A stretch of 60,000 nucleotides of DNA, from positions 37,760,001-37,820,000 of the forward strand of contig CM060731.1 in the NCBI GenBank assembly GCA_030704615.1, written 5' to 3'. Of this stretch, positions 21,110-30,949 are shown piece after piece (positions within the stretch are counted from its first letter, which is position 1; each line of letters starts with the position of its first letter). The translations under genes and the position numbers were made by a program. The notes beneath the pieces are model-generated. The model was not told the origin of the DNA. It made no database searches and worked only from the letters and a program-made list of their open reading frames with translations. Source of the DNA: Takakia lepidozioides (Eukaryota > Streptophyta > Takakiopsida > Takakiales > Takakiaceae).

Positions 21110-22340
21110 GGCAGAGAGACCATTGAGGGAAGTGTACTCCGCACTCTGCGTTGCTCAGCCATAGCCAAGCTGATAATCCAGGTCAAGCAATTGAGATCCA
21201 TTGCTTGCCCCAACACTTGACGACGTGATGCCTCAGAAAGAGACGACACGCAGCCGTGGTACCAGTGGTAAAAACCCATTGCCCCGCTCACGCTCGTCAG
21301 CATTAGGCTCCACTAACTGCTGGCAACTGAGCATGGGCCACAGGAGGCCAGGTCCACTATCCGGAAAGCATGCGATCCTGGAAAGCTGAGCAGTGTAGGT
21401 AATGCTGCTCGTGGTTGACCCACCTTGTTGACACACTGCCAAGGCGAACGGTCATCGTGTCTCACACGCTGAGACTGCCTCCCTGTGTCCAGAATGTTAT
21501 CCACTGTGAGATGTGCTGGCCGCTGCGCACCCCATCAAATGCACGCTTGAGCAGTGCGGGTGGCATCAAGTTAGTCCACCATAGCCGTGGACGATGAGCC
21601 GTGACCCCACTGTAGCTGCATCTAGCAACACTGCTGACCCAAGCCACGACCGACTTGATGCACACTGGCCATCACCCCTGGCCCGAGAATCGCCCATCAG
21701 TGGCACATTCTCCAAGATGTATGCTGGAGATACAGCTTGATGAAGCTGCAAGTGGCGCAAAACCCGCACCATCTCCCAAAACAGACCCGACCTCGAGTCT
21801 CGCAATCCATTGCATGCCCGGCTGATGAATGCCCTTGGCAGGGCCAACCTGCCACTACCAGATCAATGGAGCCAACCCGCTCCAAATCCTGCGCCCCCAG
21901 CAACGAAATGTCTGCTGGCAAGGCCTGCTGATATCCACGAATTGCAGACACCGACAACAACTCAGGGTACCGGCTGCACCAACTGAGCAACATGGCGAAG
22001 TGAAACGCGTCGTGCAGTCTCATCCCTCTCCACATACAGGTAACGCCGAACTCGTACACCTGCCTGTAACACAGCAGCCAATCCGGTGCTGATCCCGCCA
22101 AACAAGTCCAGAAGACAAATGCCTTCATCCGGATACTGCCACACAATAGGTGTGGTGTCCAATGGAGACAACTGAGGTGGTCCTGGTGCAATCCCCGCAC
22201 TCTCCCTCCTCTCCTGACGGTAAAAAGCCTCCACCCAGGCTTGTTGCACCCGTCGATCAGCATCCCGCTGCAAATCCTTGCTCGTGCCCCACAATGGAGT
22301 CTGAGCAACCATGGTAGGCAACTCCGCCATACCATACATG
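21110..22340 (-). pseudogene. Retrotransposon-encoded C5 cytosine DNA methyltransferase (DNMT3/DRM-like)
   Basis: The conserved C5-methyltransferase motifs occur in order on the minus strand, spread over several frames. Motif I (SAM binding) is ICLLDLFGGISTGLAAVLQA near 22115, with YLYVERDETARR after it. Motif IV is IDLVVAGWPCQGHSSAG near 21840, with the catalytic Pro-Cys. SGLFWEMVRVLRHL and AYILENVPLM (motif VI, Glu-Asn-Val) follow near 21710. Motif VIII is HRPRLWWTNLMPP near 21580, and motif IX lies about RVRHDDRSPWQCVN near 21460. PNADERERGNGF and VLGQAMDLNCLTWI near 21285 and 21200 form the C-terminal part with motif X. The ENV and RxRLWWTN forms and the ERER-GF ending resemble DNMT3/DRM enzymes more than DNMT1. 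It lies between protease and RT. At least four frameshifts make this copy inactive. Capture of DNMTs by retrotransposons has been reported from charophyte algae and dinoflagellates (de Mendoza and colleagues, 2018). Confidence 0.87.
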
Positions 22341-22523
22341 TCATCCTGCTCTCCCGGAGGTACATCCTTGAATGAGCGTTGCCCTCAAGCAACTCTCTAG
22401 GCCAACCACTGCCGCTGTGAATGCTGCTAGTGTCGGCATCTTGCCTCGCTGGGCAACCGCAACTCCTCCTATGAACGTCACAGGAGCTGCACACGCCGGC
22501 CCTCCCCTGACTGCCATGCAGGC

Positions 22524-23082
22524 CTATAGGAAGCTGACTCCTCCCAAAAATCCAGGGTGAAGCCCATGGGGTACAACACTGCCCCACCAACCAACATCGT
22601 ATGAGACCGCGTCTGTCACAATGGCCTTGGCTCGCATCACTGAGCCATCTGTAGGGTGATCCGGCCGTAGTCTGATAGCCAACTCACGCGTGTCATGCCC
22701 CGAGCCTGCTCCGATCCTCCAGAGACGTCTGTATCTGGAAAGGACAAGGCTCCATATCCGCCTCCGTGAGGCCCAAGCCTGCAATAGCAGCTCTGCCCAG
22801 CATCAATGGCTGAGCTCCCGAGTCCAACAAGACCCGCAGTGGCCGGTACCTCTTGCCTGCCGGTCCACTCAAACAGAAAATGTCATCCTGGTTGTCTAAC
22901 ATGACAACTCCAGGTGTCACCATGGCGCGCTCAATGGCTGGCCTAGCTGGCAGCTCCATCAACCTGGCAGCTGCAGCTTGCCATGGCGCCGCGTGGCAGT
23001 CTTGACCCTCAAATCCGAGGATCCCTCCGGCACTACACCTCCCACTATCTCCGCAGAAGATGAAGTAACTCCCCACTCTCAC
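22524..23082 (-). pseudogene. Inner gypsy aspartic protease
   Basis: The minus-strand frame contains VLLDSGAQPLMLGRAAIAGL, the retropepsin active-site motif D-S-G-A followed by a hydrophobic segment and LGL. Upstream, DDIFCLSGPAGKRYRPL has the strand that normally precedes the active site. It lies between the gag zinc-knuckle region and the methyltransferase, the normal place for protease. Frames change on both sides, so the polyprotein is not continuous. Confidence 0.8.
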
Positions 23083-25062
23083 AGAGTGTAGCTGCCAGCC
23101 TGAACACCTCAGCTGGTCTTACCCCCGGCGTCGCAATCATGGTAGCCGAGAACAATGGAGCCTGGCACACAGATGTGGCCGCTCCTAGCAGCACACTAGC
23201 TGCCGTAGCCTTGGCAACACTAGGTAGTGGTGCTACCCGTGTAGCTCTCCCCAATGGCATAGTAACCTCCGCCTCGGTAACAGTCGGGCGAGAACTAGGT
23301 GCCATGGATGGCGTCGACACTGTCTCCGCCAATGTGAATGACTGAGGAAGCCTAGCCTGACGGCTTGCCTCCCCACGCTGTGGATCCAACTCCACCTCTG
23401 CACCTCGTGGCTCAGGAACTCGTGCTGCTCCTCGAGTCACGGCTGCAGACTCCACCTGCACTAGTGGTAGTGCTGCTCCACACATGAATCCCATGCCTCC
23501 CATATCTCCTCCCTCAGGAGCAGGAGGTGGACCATCCGGCCTTAGAGCCGGTACCACCTGAGCTGTAGCCATGGCAGCGAGCCTCTGCTCTAGCTGCTGA
23601 AGCCGGTTGGCCATGCCTTGGTCAACACCCTGACCTCCGCGTCCTTGGCCATGTTGAGCTTGCCTTGGCCTGCACCTCGTGCTGGCCACCTCGTCCTCTC
23701 TGGGCTGCTCCACCTCGCCCCCGGCCACCATTGTTCCCTTGGAACTGGCCTGGGCGCAACTCAGGATGCAAACCATAACACTGGCCTCTCCATGCCCGTG
23801 CTTGCCACAATGCCCACACTGCAACTGTGCAGGCTGTGCATGTGCCGGCCCTTTGCCTCCCTCTGGGCAATCCTTCTTGACATGGGGTCCTCCACATGTC
23901 CAGCACACCACATCCGCCCGTTGTTGGCCAGCAAATGAAGGGAGAGACCCCTGCATCTGAGGTCCTCTCTGCCCTTCCCTGAGCTTCACCTGAGCCCCCT
24001 TGTTGCCTTGAGCACGTTGAGGTAGTGGTTGGCTAGGAGCACCACTACCCGTGGTGTCTCCTTAGCAAATCCCACCATGACCACTCGTTCCTCCACCATG
24101 TTGAGCTCTATCCGCTCTGCCAGCAAAAACACATTTGCTAAGGTGGGTTGGGCCGCTTGTAGGAGAGTTGCATCCCGCACCCTTCTCCTCAGCTCCTTGT
24201 CCAATATCCCATACCAGAATTGGACTGCCTGAGCTTCCGTAACCCCTTGGGTTACATTTATCAAGCGCCTCATGCGAGTGAAAGCCTCCCTCAAGCTCTC
24301 GTCGGCTTCCGTTGGAACTCTTGCAAGCTCCGCAACTTCTCTGTCCTCACCCCTTGGTAGTTCCCCTCAACTCTTCGAAGAACTCCACAACAGGGTTGAA
24401 GGCAGGCACGGGTACTAGTGCTGGTGCGGTAGTGGCTTGGGTGGACGTCGTAGCTACTGTACCACCAGTCCCACTAGTCCCACTGCTTGCTGAAGCTGCC
24501 GGTGCAGCGGCAGGTGTAGCCACTGCCCTCGTGGCTCTAGTGCCCCTAGTGATGGAGACATAGTCGGGTGACCAGTACATCCTCCACTCCTCGATCTCAA
24601 CCTCATGCCCCCGCCTGAACTCATGGTAATCATCCATAGGCGGCCCCTCAAGGTGCTGAAACAGCCCCTTCCATGCCATGAAAGGCGTAAATAGTTGTGG
24701 ATTGCGCATTTGCTGCAAATCACACCAACTATCAAACTCTTGGATAAAATCATCCAACTCGATGGTGCCCACCGCCCCAGAGTACCTTCGTGGCCCCTTG
24801 GTAGCTCCATACATCTCCTCCATTGTGTCCCACAACAATGGCAAAGAAACAACTTGCACCCCGCCGGTATGAGTCCTCCTGATTCACAATCCGAATCAGA
24901 ACCTTCCGTAGAAGACACAGGTGAAGGTGGCCTAAACCGCACACCTCGTCTCGTGTACCCACTAGTATCGCTAGTGCTCGAACCGGCACTGTCCCCAGCA
25001 ACTAGTGGCACCTCCGTGTTGACACTCAACCGGTCATGAACATGTCCTAACCCCCTCTCCAC
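23045..25062 (-). pseudogene. Inner gypsy gag: capsid-like domain and CCHC knuckles
   Basis: The minus strand holds a retrotransposon-gag-type domain: VGTIELDDFIQEFDSWCDLQ, FTPFMAWKGLFQHLEG, then, in another frame at 24294-23990, LINVTQGVTEAQAVQFWYGI and ANVFLLAERIELNMVEERV. After it (23989-23700) come a zinc knuckle CWTCGGPHVKKDC (C-x2-C-x3-H-x4-C) and a second one, CGHCGKHGHG, broken by a frameshift before its last Cys. A Gly/Arg/Gln-rich stretch and a long Ala/Val/Pro-rich linker lead to protease. The start is not fixed; ATG at 25062 is the first upstream candidate. Confidence 0.85.
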
Positions 25063-25669
25063 AAGGTAACCGGGTAGAGAACCTGTTGCGGCTTATGGTT
25101 TGGAATACTAAGTTCCTAACATAGCCTACACCTGTACCTGCATCCACCGCAAGCACTCCTATGGTTGGCTGGTCATCACCTCCAACCTCACCACAGGAGA
25201 AACAATGATGGTCTGGCTGGTCATCACCCCAGCCTCACCATCGACAGCATGCTCTAGGACTGGCCGGTGATCAAATCCGGACCAATCACCTATAAAAACA
25301 AGCGCCCCACAAAAACTAGCATGGCGCACAGTCAAGCATGCAGGTATGGAGGGGATCCAACACAAGAAATCAGAACGACAACTCCCCCACACAAAAACAA
25401 ACTCCACGGTGTTGCTCCTGCAAGGACACCCCAGCCCAAACCCGGACTGACTCTTGCCTCCACCTACGGAAAGGTCTTGGCCTAATGAGAGGGTGGAAAC
25501 TACGAGGAAGAGAAGCTAAAGCAATGCCTAACCCCAGCATGCCCTCATCCCAACACTCTTCCTCTCCTCTCTTCCCTCACTTGCATGACCATGGGAATAT
25601 CATGAAGATACTCCTCAAACCGCCCTCCACGAGCTTCAAAATTCGGCCTTCAAGACCACATGCCAGTCC

Positions 25670-26405
25670 TTAGGCAGTCCACCAGTGCCTCCACGAGTCA
25701 GCACAGGCCGTCCACAGGTCAACACGGGCCACCACAGACCAGCACAGGCCCACACAGCTCACTGGTCACAGCCGTCACAGCCCCACAGGCCACAGCCTGT
25801 CACAGCCCTCACAGCCCACAGCCCACAGGCCAGCCTGTCACAGCCGGCCACAGCACAGCCTGTCACAGCCCCTTCACACAGCCTCAGCCTATCACAGCCC
25901 TCACAGCCCCAGTCACAGCCCGTCACAGCCCCACAGGCCACAGGGCACAGCCTGTCACAGCCCCTCACAGCCCGTCACAGCCCCAAGGCCACACAGCCTG
26001 TCACAGGCTCACAGCCTCACAGGCCAGCACAGCCCGTCACAGCCCCACAGCCACAGGCACAGGCCACAGCCCGTCACATCACACAGCCCGTCACAGCCCT
26101 CACAGCCGCACAGCACACTGTCACACAGCCCGTCACAGCCCCACAGGCCACTGGGCACAGCCTGTCACAGCCTCACAGCCTCAGGCACAGCCCTCACAGT
26201 CACAGCCCCAAAGGCCTCAGGCACAGCCCTCACAGCCCATCACAGCCCCAAAGTCACAGCGCCCGTCACAGCCCTCACAGCCCGTCACAGCTGGGCACAG
26301 CCCCTCACAGCCCCAGCTGCACAGCCCATCACAGCCTCACAGCCCCTCACAGCCCCTCACCTTCACAGCCCCGTTGCCCCTCACAGCCCGTCACAGTCTC
26401 AGCCC
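25670..26405. repeat. CACAGCC-type degenerate tandem array
   Basis: About 730 bp are built almost entirely from short variants of GTCACAGCC, CTCACAGCC and CCACAGGCC (7-12 bp units), with occasional GGGCACAGCCTGTCACAGCC higher-order blocks. Both overlapping long open frames across it (263 and 248 codons, Pro/Gln/Thr/Ser/His only) are products of the repeat, not genes. Confidence 0.93.
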
Positions 26406-26879
26406 CATCCATGGCCGCTTTGGCAGTTTAGCCATTTCTCCAAGGGTTTAGCCACGCCAAGCTAGGGTTTGTGTCTCTTGGACTCTAGGCTTCTTTCCAC
26501 CGAGCTATGGCGGCTGTGAGGAAATCAGCAAGGTATTTGCTCTTTCGGCTCCCACACCACCATAGTAGCCCTAAGCCATGAGGTGGTTGCCACAAAACCA
26601 AGCCTTCTTTCTCACTTAGCCTCCCCAAACACGCCACTAAACTCAATGGCAAACAACCAAGCCCTGCTGTTCCCAGCCCTTGTGAGCACTCATTCAAGCA
26701 CTCTCCTTGGCCATAGCATCTGTCTTAGAGCCTATTCCAGCCCCTACACCTGCTGCTTCAAGAGTTGCGCTCCTTCAAGCTTGAAGTTGAAACCCCAACT
26801 CACATAGGCCCTACAAGTGCTTTTCTTTCACTCCAAGTGGAAACCAGCCCTAGACCTTCCGTTCTAGCTCTCTAAAGCT

Positions 26880-27240
26880 TGAAAACAAGAGCCTCAATGG
26901 GCTGAAGGCATGCTCCACACATGCCCCACTCTCACCATAAGAGAATCAGCTCCTTTGCTTCATTTCTTGCACCCACAAACCTGAAAATACAAGCTTCAGC
27001 AGGCTGAAAGCATGCTCCACATGCCCTACAGGGAAACCAGCCCCTTCCTTCATTTCTTGCACTCCCACACCTGAAAGTGCAAGCCTTCACCAGGCTGATA
27101 GCATGCTCCACACATGCATTGCCCTCACATAAGGGAAGTCAGCCCTTCCCTCTTCCTTGCTTGCCCTCCAAGCTTGAAGATGGAAGCTTCAATGAGCTGA
27201 ATACATGCTCCACACATGCAACCTCTTCACACAAGAGATA
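26880..27240. repeat. Degenerate repeat with CATGCTCCACACATGC core
   Basis: Four spaced copies of a unit with GGCTGAAAGCATGCTCCACA (variants: ACACATGC or ACATGC endings) occur near 26901, 27002, 27090 and 27196, each preceded by a short CTGAAA/GCTTGAA segment. Spacing is about 90-105 bp. The copies share an internal palindrome around GCATG. Confidence 0.75.
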
Positions 27241-27929
27241 TCAGCCCCCTATCTTGGCTCCTTGGCTCCTTGATGCTCTCTAAGACAAGACTAAGCACTC
27301 CACAGCCTTGCCAAGCTCCTGAAACCCTAAGGCTTACATTTCCAGCCACAAGACACTTCTCTTGTGGTGCAAGAGCTTTTCTTCCAAGCTCTGAAACCCT
27401 AGGTGCACATTCCATGGCCTTGCCGCACCTCTTAGCTCCTGTTCCAGCCCTGCTCTTGCCATGACAAGAGCCCTCAAATGCTGAAGCTTCAGATTGAAAC
27501 CCAACTCACATACTCCACAAAGTGCACTGATTTGCCCCAAGCCAAATCAGCCTTTCGCTTGGTCTTGCAATCCTTCACACAATGAAAGCTCGCATTCCCA
27601 AGTCCAGTTCTCAGCTTTGCCACCAAAGCCACTATAACCTGCTCTTGACTGGTCCTCTTCCCAATCGTGCTTGCTCATGCATGTACACAATCTGAAACCA
27701 TCAAGGTGCTCTGGAATTACCTGCAGTATGGTGCTTTCATCTCTGAAGCTGAAGATCGAATGCCAAGGTTTACCACCTCGTAACCCACATCGCCTCTGCT
27801 TCTAACAACCAAAAGCTACACGGTGCTCCTTGCATAACAACCTGGTTTCTCTAATTTTTGAGCAAAAACCACAAGTGCTACAACTAACTCGTATCTAGCA
27901 CTCATAGATACGAGCTGATCTTTCTCGAG

Positions 27930-28255
27930 TGATAAAGATGAAGAATACAAGCGCAAGCTCATGTTAGCTCACAAAGCTGAAGCATAAACTCATGCATATA
28001 TAACCTCATCACTCAAATACAAGTCAAGCCAAGTGCATCCCACGCCGTGGGGAATCCACACTACGGCGCCATAGCTAGGCGCGGTGAGGCTCAACTCGAG
28101 AAAGATGAGCCTCCCGCGCTTGCCGTGAAGATAACCACTCCAGGGCCTAAATCTGCCTTGACCCCTGGATTGATACTTGGGCCAATCCCAAATGTCAATG
28201 TGTAAAAGCTAGCTATTTCCTAGCTAGTTTCACACTAGTGATAAAATAACTTGAC
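27930..28255 (-). repeat. 5' LTR segment of the inner gypsy element
   Basis: These 326 bp repeat, with few differences, the middle part of the 3' LTR region (about 17042-17365): it begins GATAAAGATGAAGAATACAA and ends ATAACTTGACA. It lacks the 180-190-bp end segments that flank the same sequence at the 3' side. The outer border coincides with the GTTG target duplication, so the element really ends here. Confidence 0.85.
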
Positions 28256-29284
28256 AGTTGTCATTGACCATCCGTCACAACAAGTACGTTTTGATAATGG
28301 TGGAGCATTTCTCCAAGTGGATCGAGTTGGTTCCGTTGCCTGATAAGGCTAGTGAGGGAGCTGCGTATGCATTCTTGGATTGTGTACTTAGCCGCTTCGG
28401 TGCTCCAGCTGAGGTACTCACGGACCAAGGGAGAGAGTTCTTGGGGGAGTTTCAGGCTTTGTGTGACAAGGCCTTGATAGACCACCCGCACCACTTCTCG
28501 GGATCATCCTGAGGCCGATGGCTTGGCAGAGAGAGTTGTTCAGACAGTAAAGAGGGGTTTGCGCAAGTATGGCTTGCAGAAGGGACACCTAGGAGATTGG
28601 GACCTTCAGTTACCCTGGTTAGCCATGGGCTACAGGTTCAGCAAGCAAGCATCACTTGCCTCCTTCTCACCATACTTTCTTCTCTTTGGCCGAGAGCCGG
28701 ATTTGCCTATATCCATTCGTAGAGAAGCTGCTACAATTCTTAACCTTGACAATCCGGACGTGTGGGCACGTGCATGTGATCAGCGTGCAGAGTTGTTCAA
28801 GAAAGTCATGCCCATGGCTTTCGAGAACCTTGCCATTGCACAACATTGTGATACGTTGAGGTATGCTACCATACGTGGTGGGGGCTATCGTCCTGGGGTT
28901 CGGAGATTCAACCCTGGTGACTATGTCTATCTGCAGCAGACTGCTCCTACGACCTTGGATGTGACTGCAGGACGTGTTATTTTGAGGGTTCGAGAGGTCT
29001 TGCCCTCAGGTGTCTTAATCCTGGAGGGTCGGGATGACATAACTTGGAAGGACCATGTGCGTAATTGTGCGCCATGTCACCTTCCGAATGTCGATGGCAG
29101 GATTGACCCAAACCTGGCAGTGGTACCTGCAAGGTTGAGGTGCATGTTGTGTGGGTCTGCTAGAGGGGCAGCCACCATGCTGGTGTGTGATCGATGCTCT
29201 AGAGGTTGACATATGGGATGCTTGACTTCACCCCTTGAGATGGTTCCTGATGGGAATTGGTTATGTCCGCATTGCATTGGATAG
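28256..29284 (+). pseudogene. Outer gypsy copy, pol part B: integrase core and PHD finger
   Basis: This continues the integrase interrupted at 16850: the core resumes at MVEHFSKWIELVPLPDKASE, then VLTDQGREFLGEF. A one-base insertion near 28486 shifts the frame just before the catalytic Glu segment. The C-terminal domain (FNPGDYVYLQQTAP, DVTAGRVILRVREV) leads to a PHD finger at 29141-29283 with the same eight zinc ligands as the inner copy. TGA at 29207-29209 replaces the Trp codon between Arg-Gly and the zinc-binding His. Beyond it the frame continues HMGCLTSPLEMVPDGNWLC and PHC to TAG at 29284. Confidence 0.88.
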
Positions 29285-29526
29285 TGGGAGTGGATACAAC
29301 CATGGAGGGCTAACAAGAAATGCAAGGCCAAGCTACTAAGAGACCTTGAACACACGAGATCCTGGCTCAAGTTCACAGATTGCAAGACGGCGACTAACGA
29401 TGGGGCTACTCTTGTACCCGGCCTCTTGGTCTATAGAGTTTGAGTACAATAGGGACAGTGATAGAGGACTTAGTACGGCTGTGGCTATTACATCTTGTAG
29501 CTATCTGGAGTTAGATGGACCTATCC

Positions 29527-30068
29527 ACCAGCTAGGGGGGCGATTGTGGCAGACTACTTTATTGTACATATATGTGTGGTGTAGTTTGGACAACGATGTA
29601 GTTGTGTAGCGATATGTATGCGCACGACAGTTGTCAAGTTAAATAAACACAGTGTGAAACTAACTAGAATAAAGCTAGTTATTTGTATTTAACAATTGGA
29701 TTTAGTTCAAGTGTTAAGTCAGGTGTCAAGTTTAGTTTGACACCTGAACCGTCTTATCTTCACGAGAGCGTCAGTCGTGCGGCTCATCTCTCTCGAGTTG
29801 AGCCTGCACGACCGAGCTCCTTCATCGTTCAGAATCTGAGTGTGCTTATGAAGGGATGATAGGTTGTTGTGGGGTGGAGTCCCCATAGCTTGGGGTGCCC
29901 CTGGCTTGACTACTATTTTAAATAGTGATGGTGTTGGGTTTCATGTTTCTTGTGTGAACAATGTGTTCTTAGTTTCCTATCATTGTGGCAGACTACTTTA
30001 TTGTGCATATATGTGTGGTGTAGCTTGGACAGCGATGTAGTTGTGTAGCGATATGTATGCGCACGACA
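29527..30068 (+). repeat. 3' LTR region of the outer gypsy copy
   Basis: After a polypurine-like CTAGGGGGGCGAT the sequence TGTGGCAGACTACTTTATTG starts an 84-bp segment ending GCGCACGACA (29616). GT follows, then TGTCAAGTT and a middle part of about 365 bp, then a second copy of the 84-bp segment (29985-30068), again ending GCGCACGACA. The layout matches the inner element's 3' end, including the 2-bp joint between GACA and TGTC. The middle part is related to, but clearly diverged from, that of the inner element (shared TCTCGAGTTGAGCC). Confidence 0.78.
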
Positions 30069-30296
30069 CAAGAAAGAAAGACAGAAAGTGAGGGAAGAGG
30101 CGGTGCTTACCTTGGGCGTTGGAGCGACATTGGGGCAAACTCCTTGGGGTCTTGCGACCACCTCGGGCTCAGCAGCAGGTGCGTTTCTCCTCCACCCTAA
30201 ACCCCACTCTCTGAACTACCTCTCTCCCAAAGAACAAACAAAAATGGGAGGGGAAAGAGATGCTTGAAGCACTTAGGGAAAACAAAAGGCGCGGCG
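30069..30296 (-). pseudogene. 5' exon of the second CACTA gene, split from its 3' exon by the gypsy nest
   Basis: Minus-strand sequence around 30210-30115 reads EVVARPQGVCPNVAPTPK and ends at a clean splice donor (AAG followed by GTAAGC). The presumed intron then runs into the gypsy elements, and a minus-strand terminal exon with an acidic tail lies on their far side (15502-15628). No domain is recognisable. The link between the two pieces is inferred from strand, position and splice signal only. Confidence 0.4.
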
Positions 30297-30535
30297 CCCA
30301 CGTGTGACGCCCGGCCGTCGCATGCCTGCACCCGCCTTTTTTTGAAATGTAAAAAGAATATTGCGACGGCTGGCCGTCGTTTCTTGCGACCCCCGGCCCA
30401 TAAATAAAAAAACACGTCGCCCCCCGCGACGGCTGTCCGTCGCGGGGTGCGACCCCCAGTTAAAAAATAAAAATAAACGCGTCGTCCAATGCGACGCCAG
30501 GGTGTCGCAGGAGGCGACGACGGCCCTTTCTGGAT
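30297..30535. repeat. Internal block of CACTA subterminal palindromes
   Basis: GCGACG and CGTCGC units (GACGCCCGGCCGTCGCA, GCGACGGCTGGCCGTCG, GCGACGGCTGTCCGTCGCGG) form a third block between the two divergent CACTA genes. The block and the 80 bp after it (to about 30610, including TTTAGGGTTTAGGGCCTTT and GGTACTGGGTTAGGGTGTTT) are an inverted copy of about 37625-37900 at the right end. It may be the shared control region of the divergent genes, or a fossil of an inner CACTA terminus. Confidence 0.75.
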
Positions 30536-30949
30536 TTAGGGTTTAGGGCCTTTTGGATTTCTTAGTTTTTATTTATTTTTATTTATTTTTTCATATGGTA
30601 CTGGGTTAGGGTGTTTGTTTTTTCTTTATGGTGCTGGGTTTTGGATTGGCGGTTTTGGTTGTGGGTCTTGGGGTTAAAAGGATAAACGGTGTAATTAGGA
30701 TTCACATACCCAAAATGTGGTTCAATCTGATAATCGCAAGAAGTGATTGTGAGACATCCTGAAGATAGAACGAGAGGAAGGATTTATTGTCTTGGGCTCT
30801 AGCACCATAGGGATGCTCCGCCTTTGGTTACCAATTTTGAAAGCCCCGAGGCTGAGGCATAGGGTTTTTTGCCAACGGTTTTTGAGAAATGAAAGTGTTG
30901 GTGGTGTGTGTTAATTAGGATGATGGGGGGAGCATCGACCCTCTCCCTC

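Larger units (their letters stand above)
25063..27929 (-). other. Long non-coding leader of the inner gypsy element
   Basis: Between gag and the 5' LTR segment lie 2.9 kb without a conserved frame. The region contains a CACAGCC tandem array (25.67-26.40 kb) and a second set of degenerate repeats (26.88-27.24 kb), listed separately. I could not find a convincing tRNA primer-binding site next to the LTR segment. It may be a true long leader or sequence captured by the element. Confidence 0.5.
16851..28255 (-). mobile_element. Inner Ty3/gypsy element carrying a DNA methyltransferase and a PHD finger
   Basis: The left border follows GGGCCGTTG and begins TGTCGTGCGC; the right border ends AACTTGACA and is followed by GTTGTCATTG. 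GTTG on both sides is a 4-bp target duplication, and TGTC/GACA are the element termini. Host sequence on both sides is the integrase of the outer copy, which aligns to the inner copy's own integrase exactly across the break. On the minus strand, from the right: 5' LTR segment, 2.9-kb leader, gag, protease, C5 methyltransferase, RT, RNase H, integrase, PHD finger, polypurine tract, 3' LTR. The reading frame is broken many times. Inner and outer coding sequences are plainly one family. Confidence 0.9.

Noticed and set aside
20418-21110. 230-codon plus-strand frame across the RT region
   Set aside because: Antisense shadow of the minus-strand RT and methyltransferase, with no motif of its own.
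25670-26405. Possible CRISPR-like array
   Set aside because: Units are 7-12 bp and contiguous, with no spacers, in a plant genome and inside a retroelement leader.
25660-26451. Two overlapping long frames rich in Ser, Gln, Pro, Thr and His
   Set aside because: They are translations of the CACAGCC tandem array. Two frames are open at once because the repeat lacks stop triplets.
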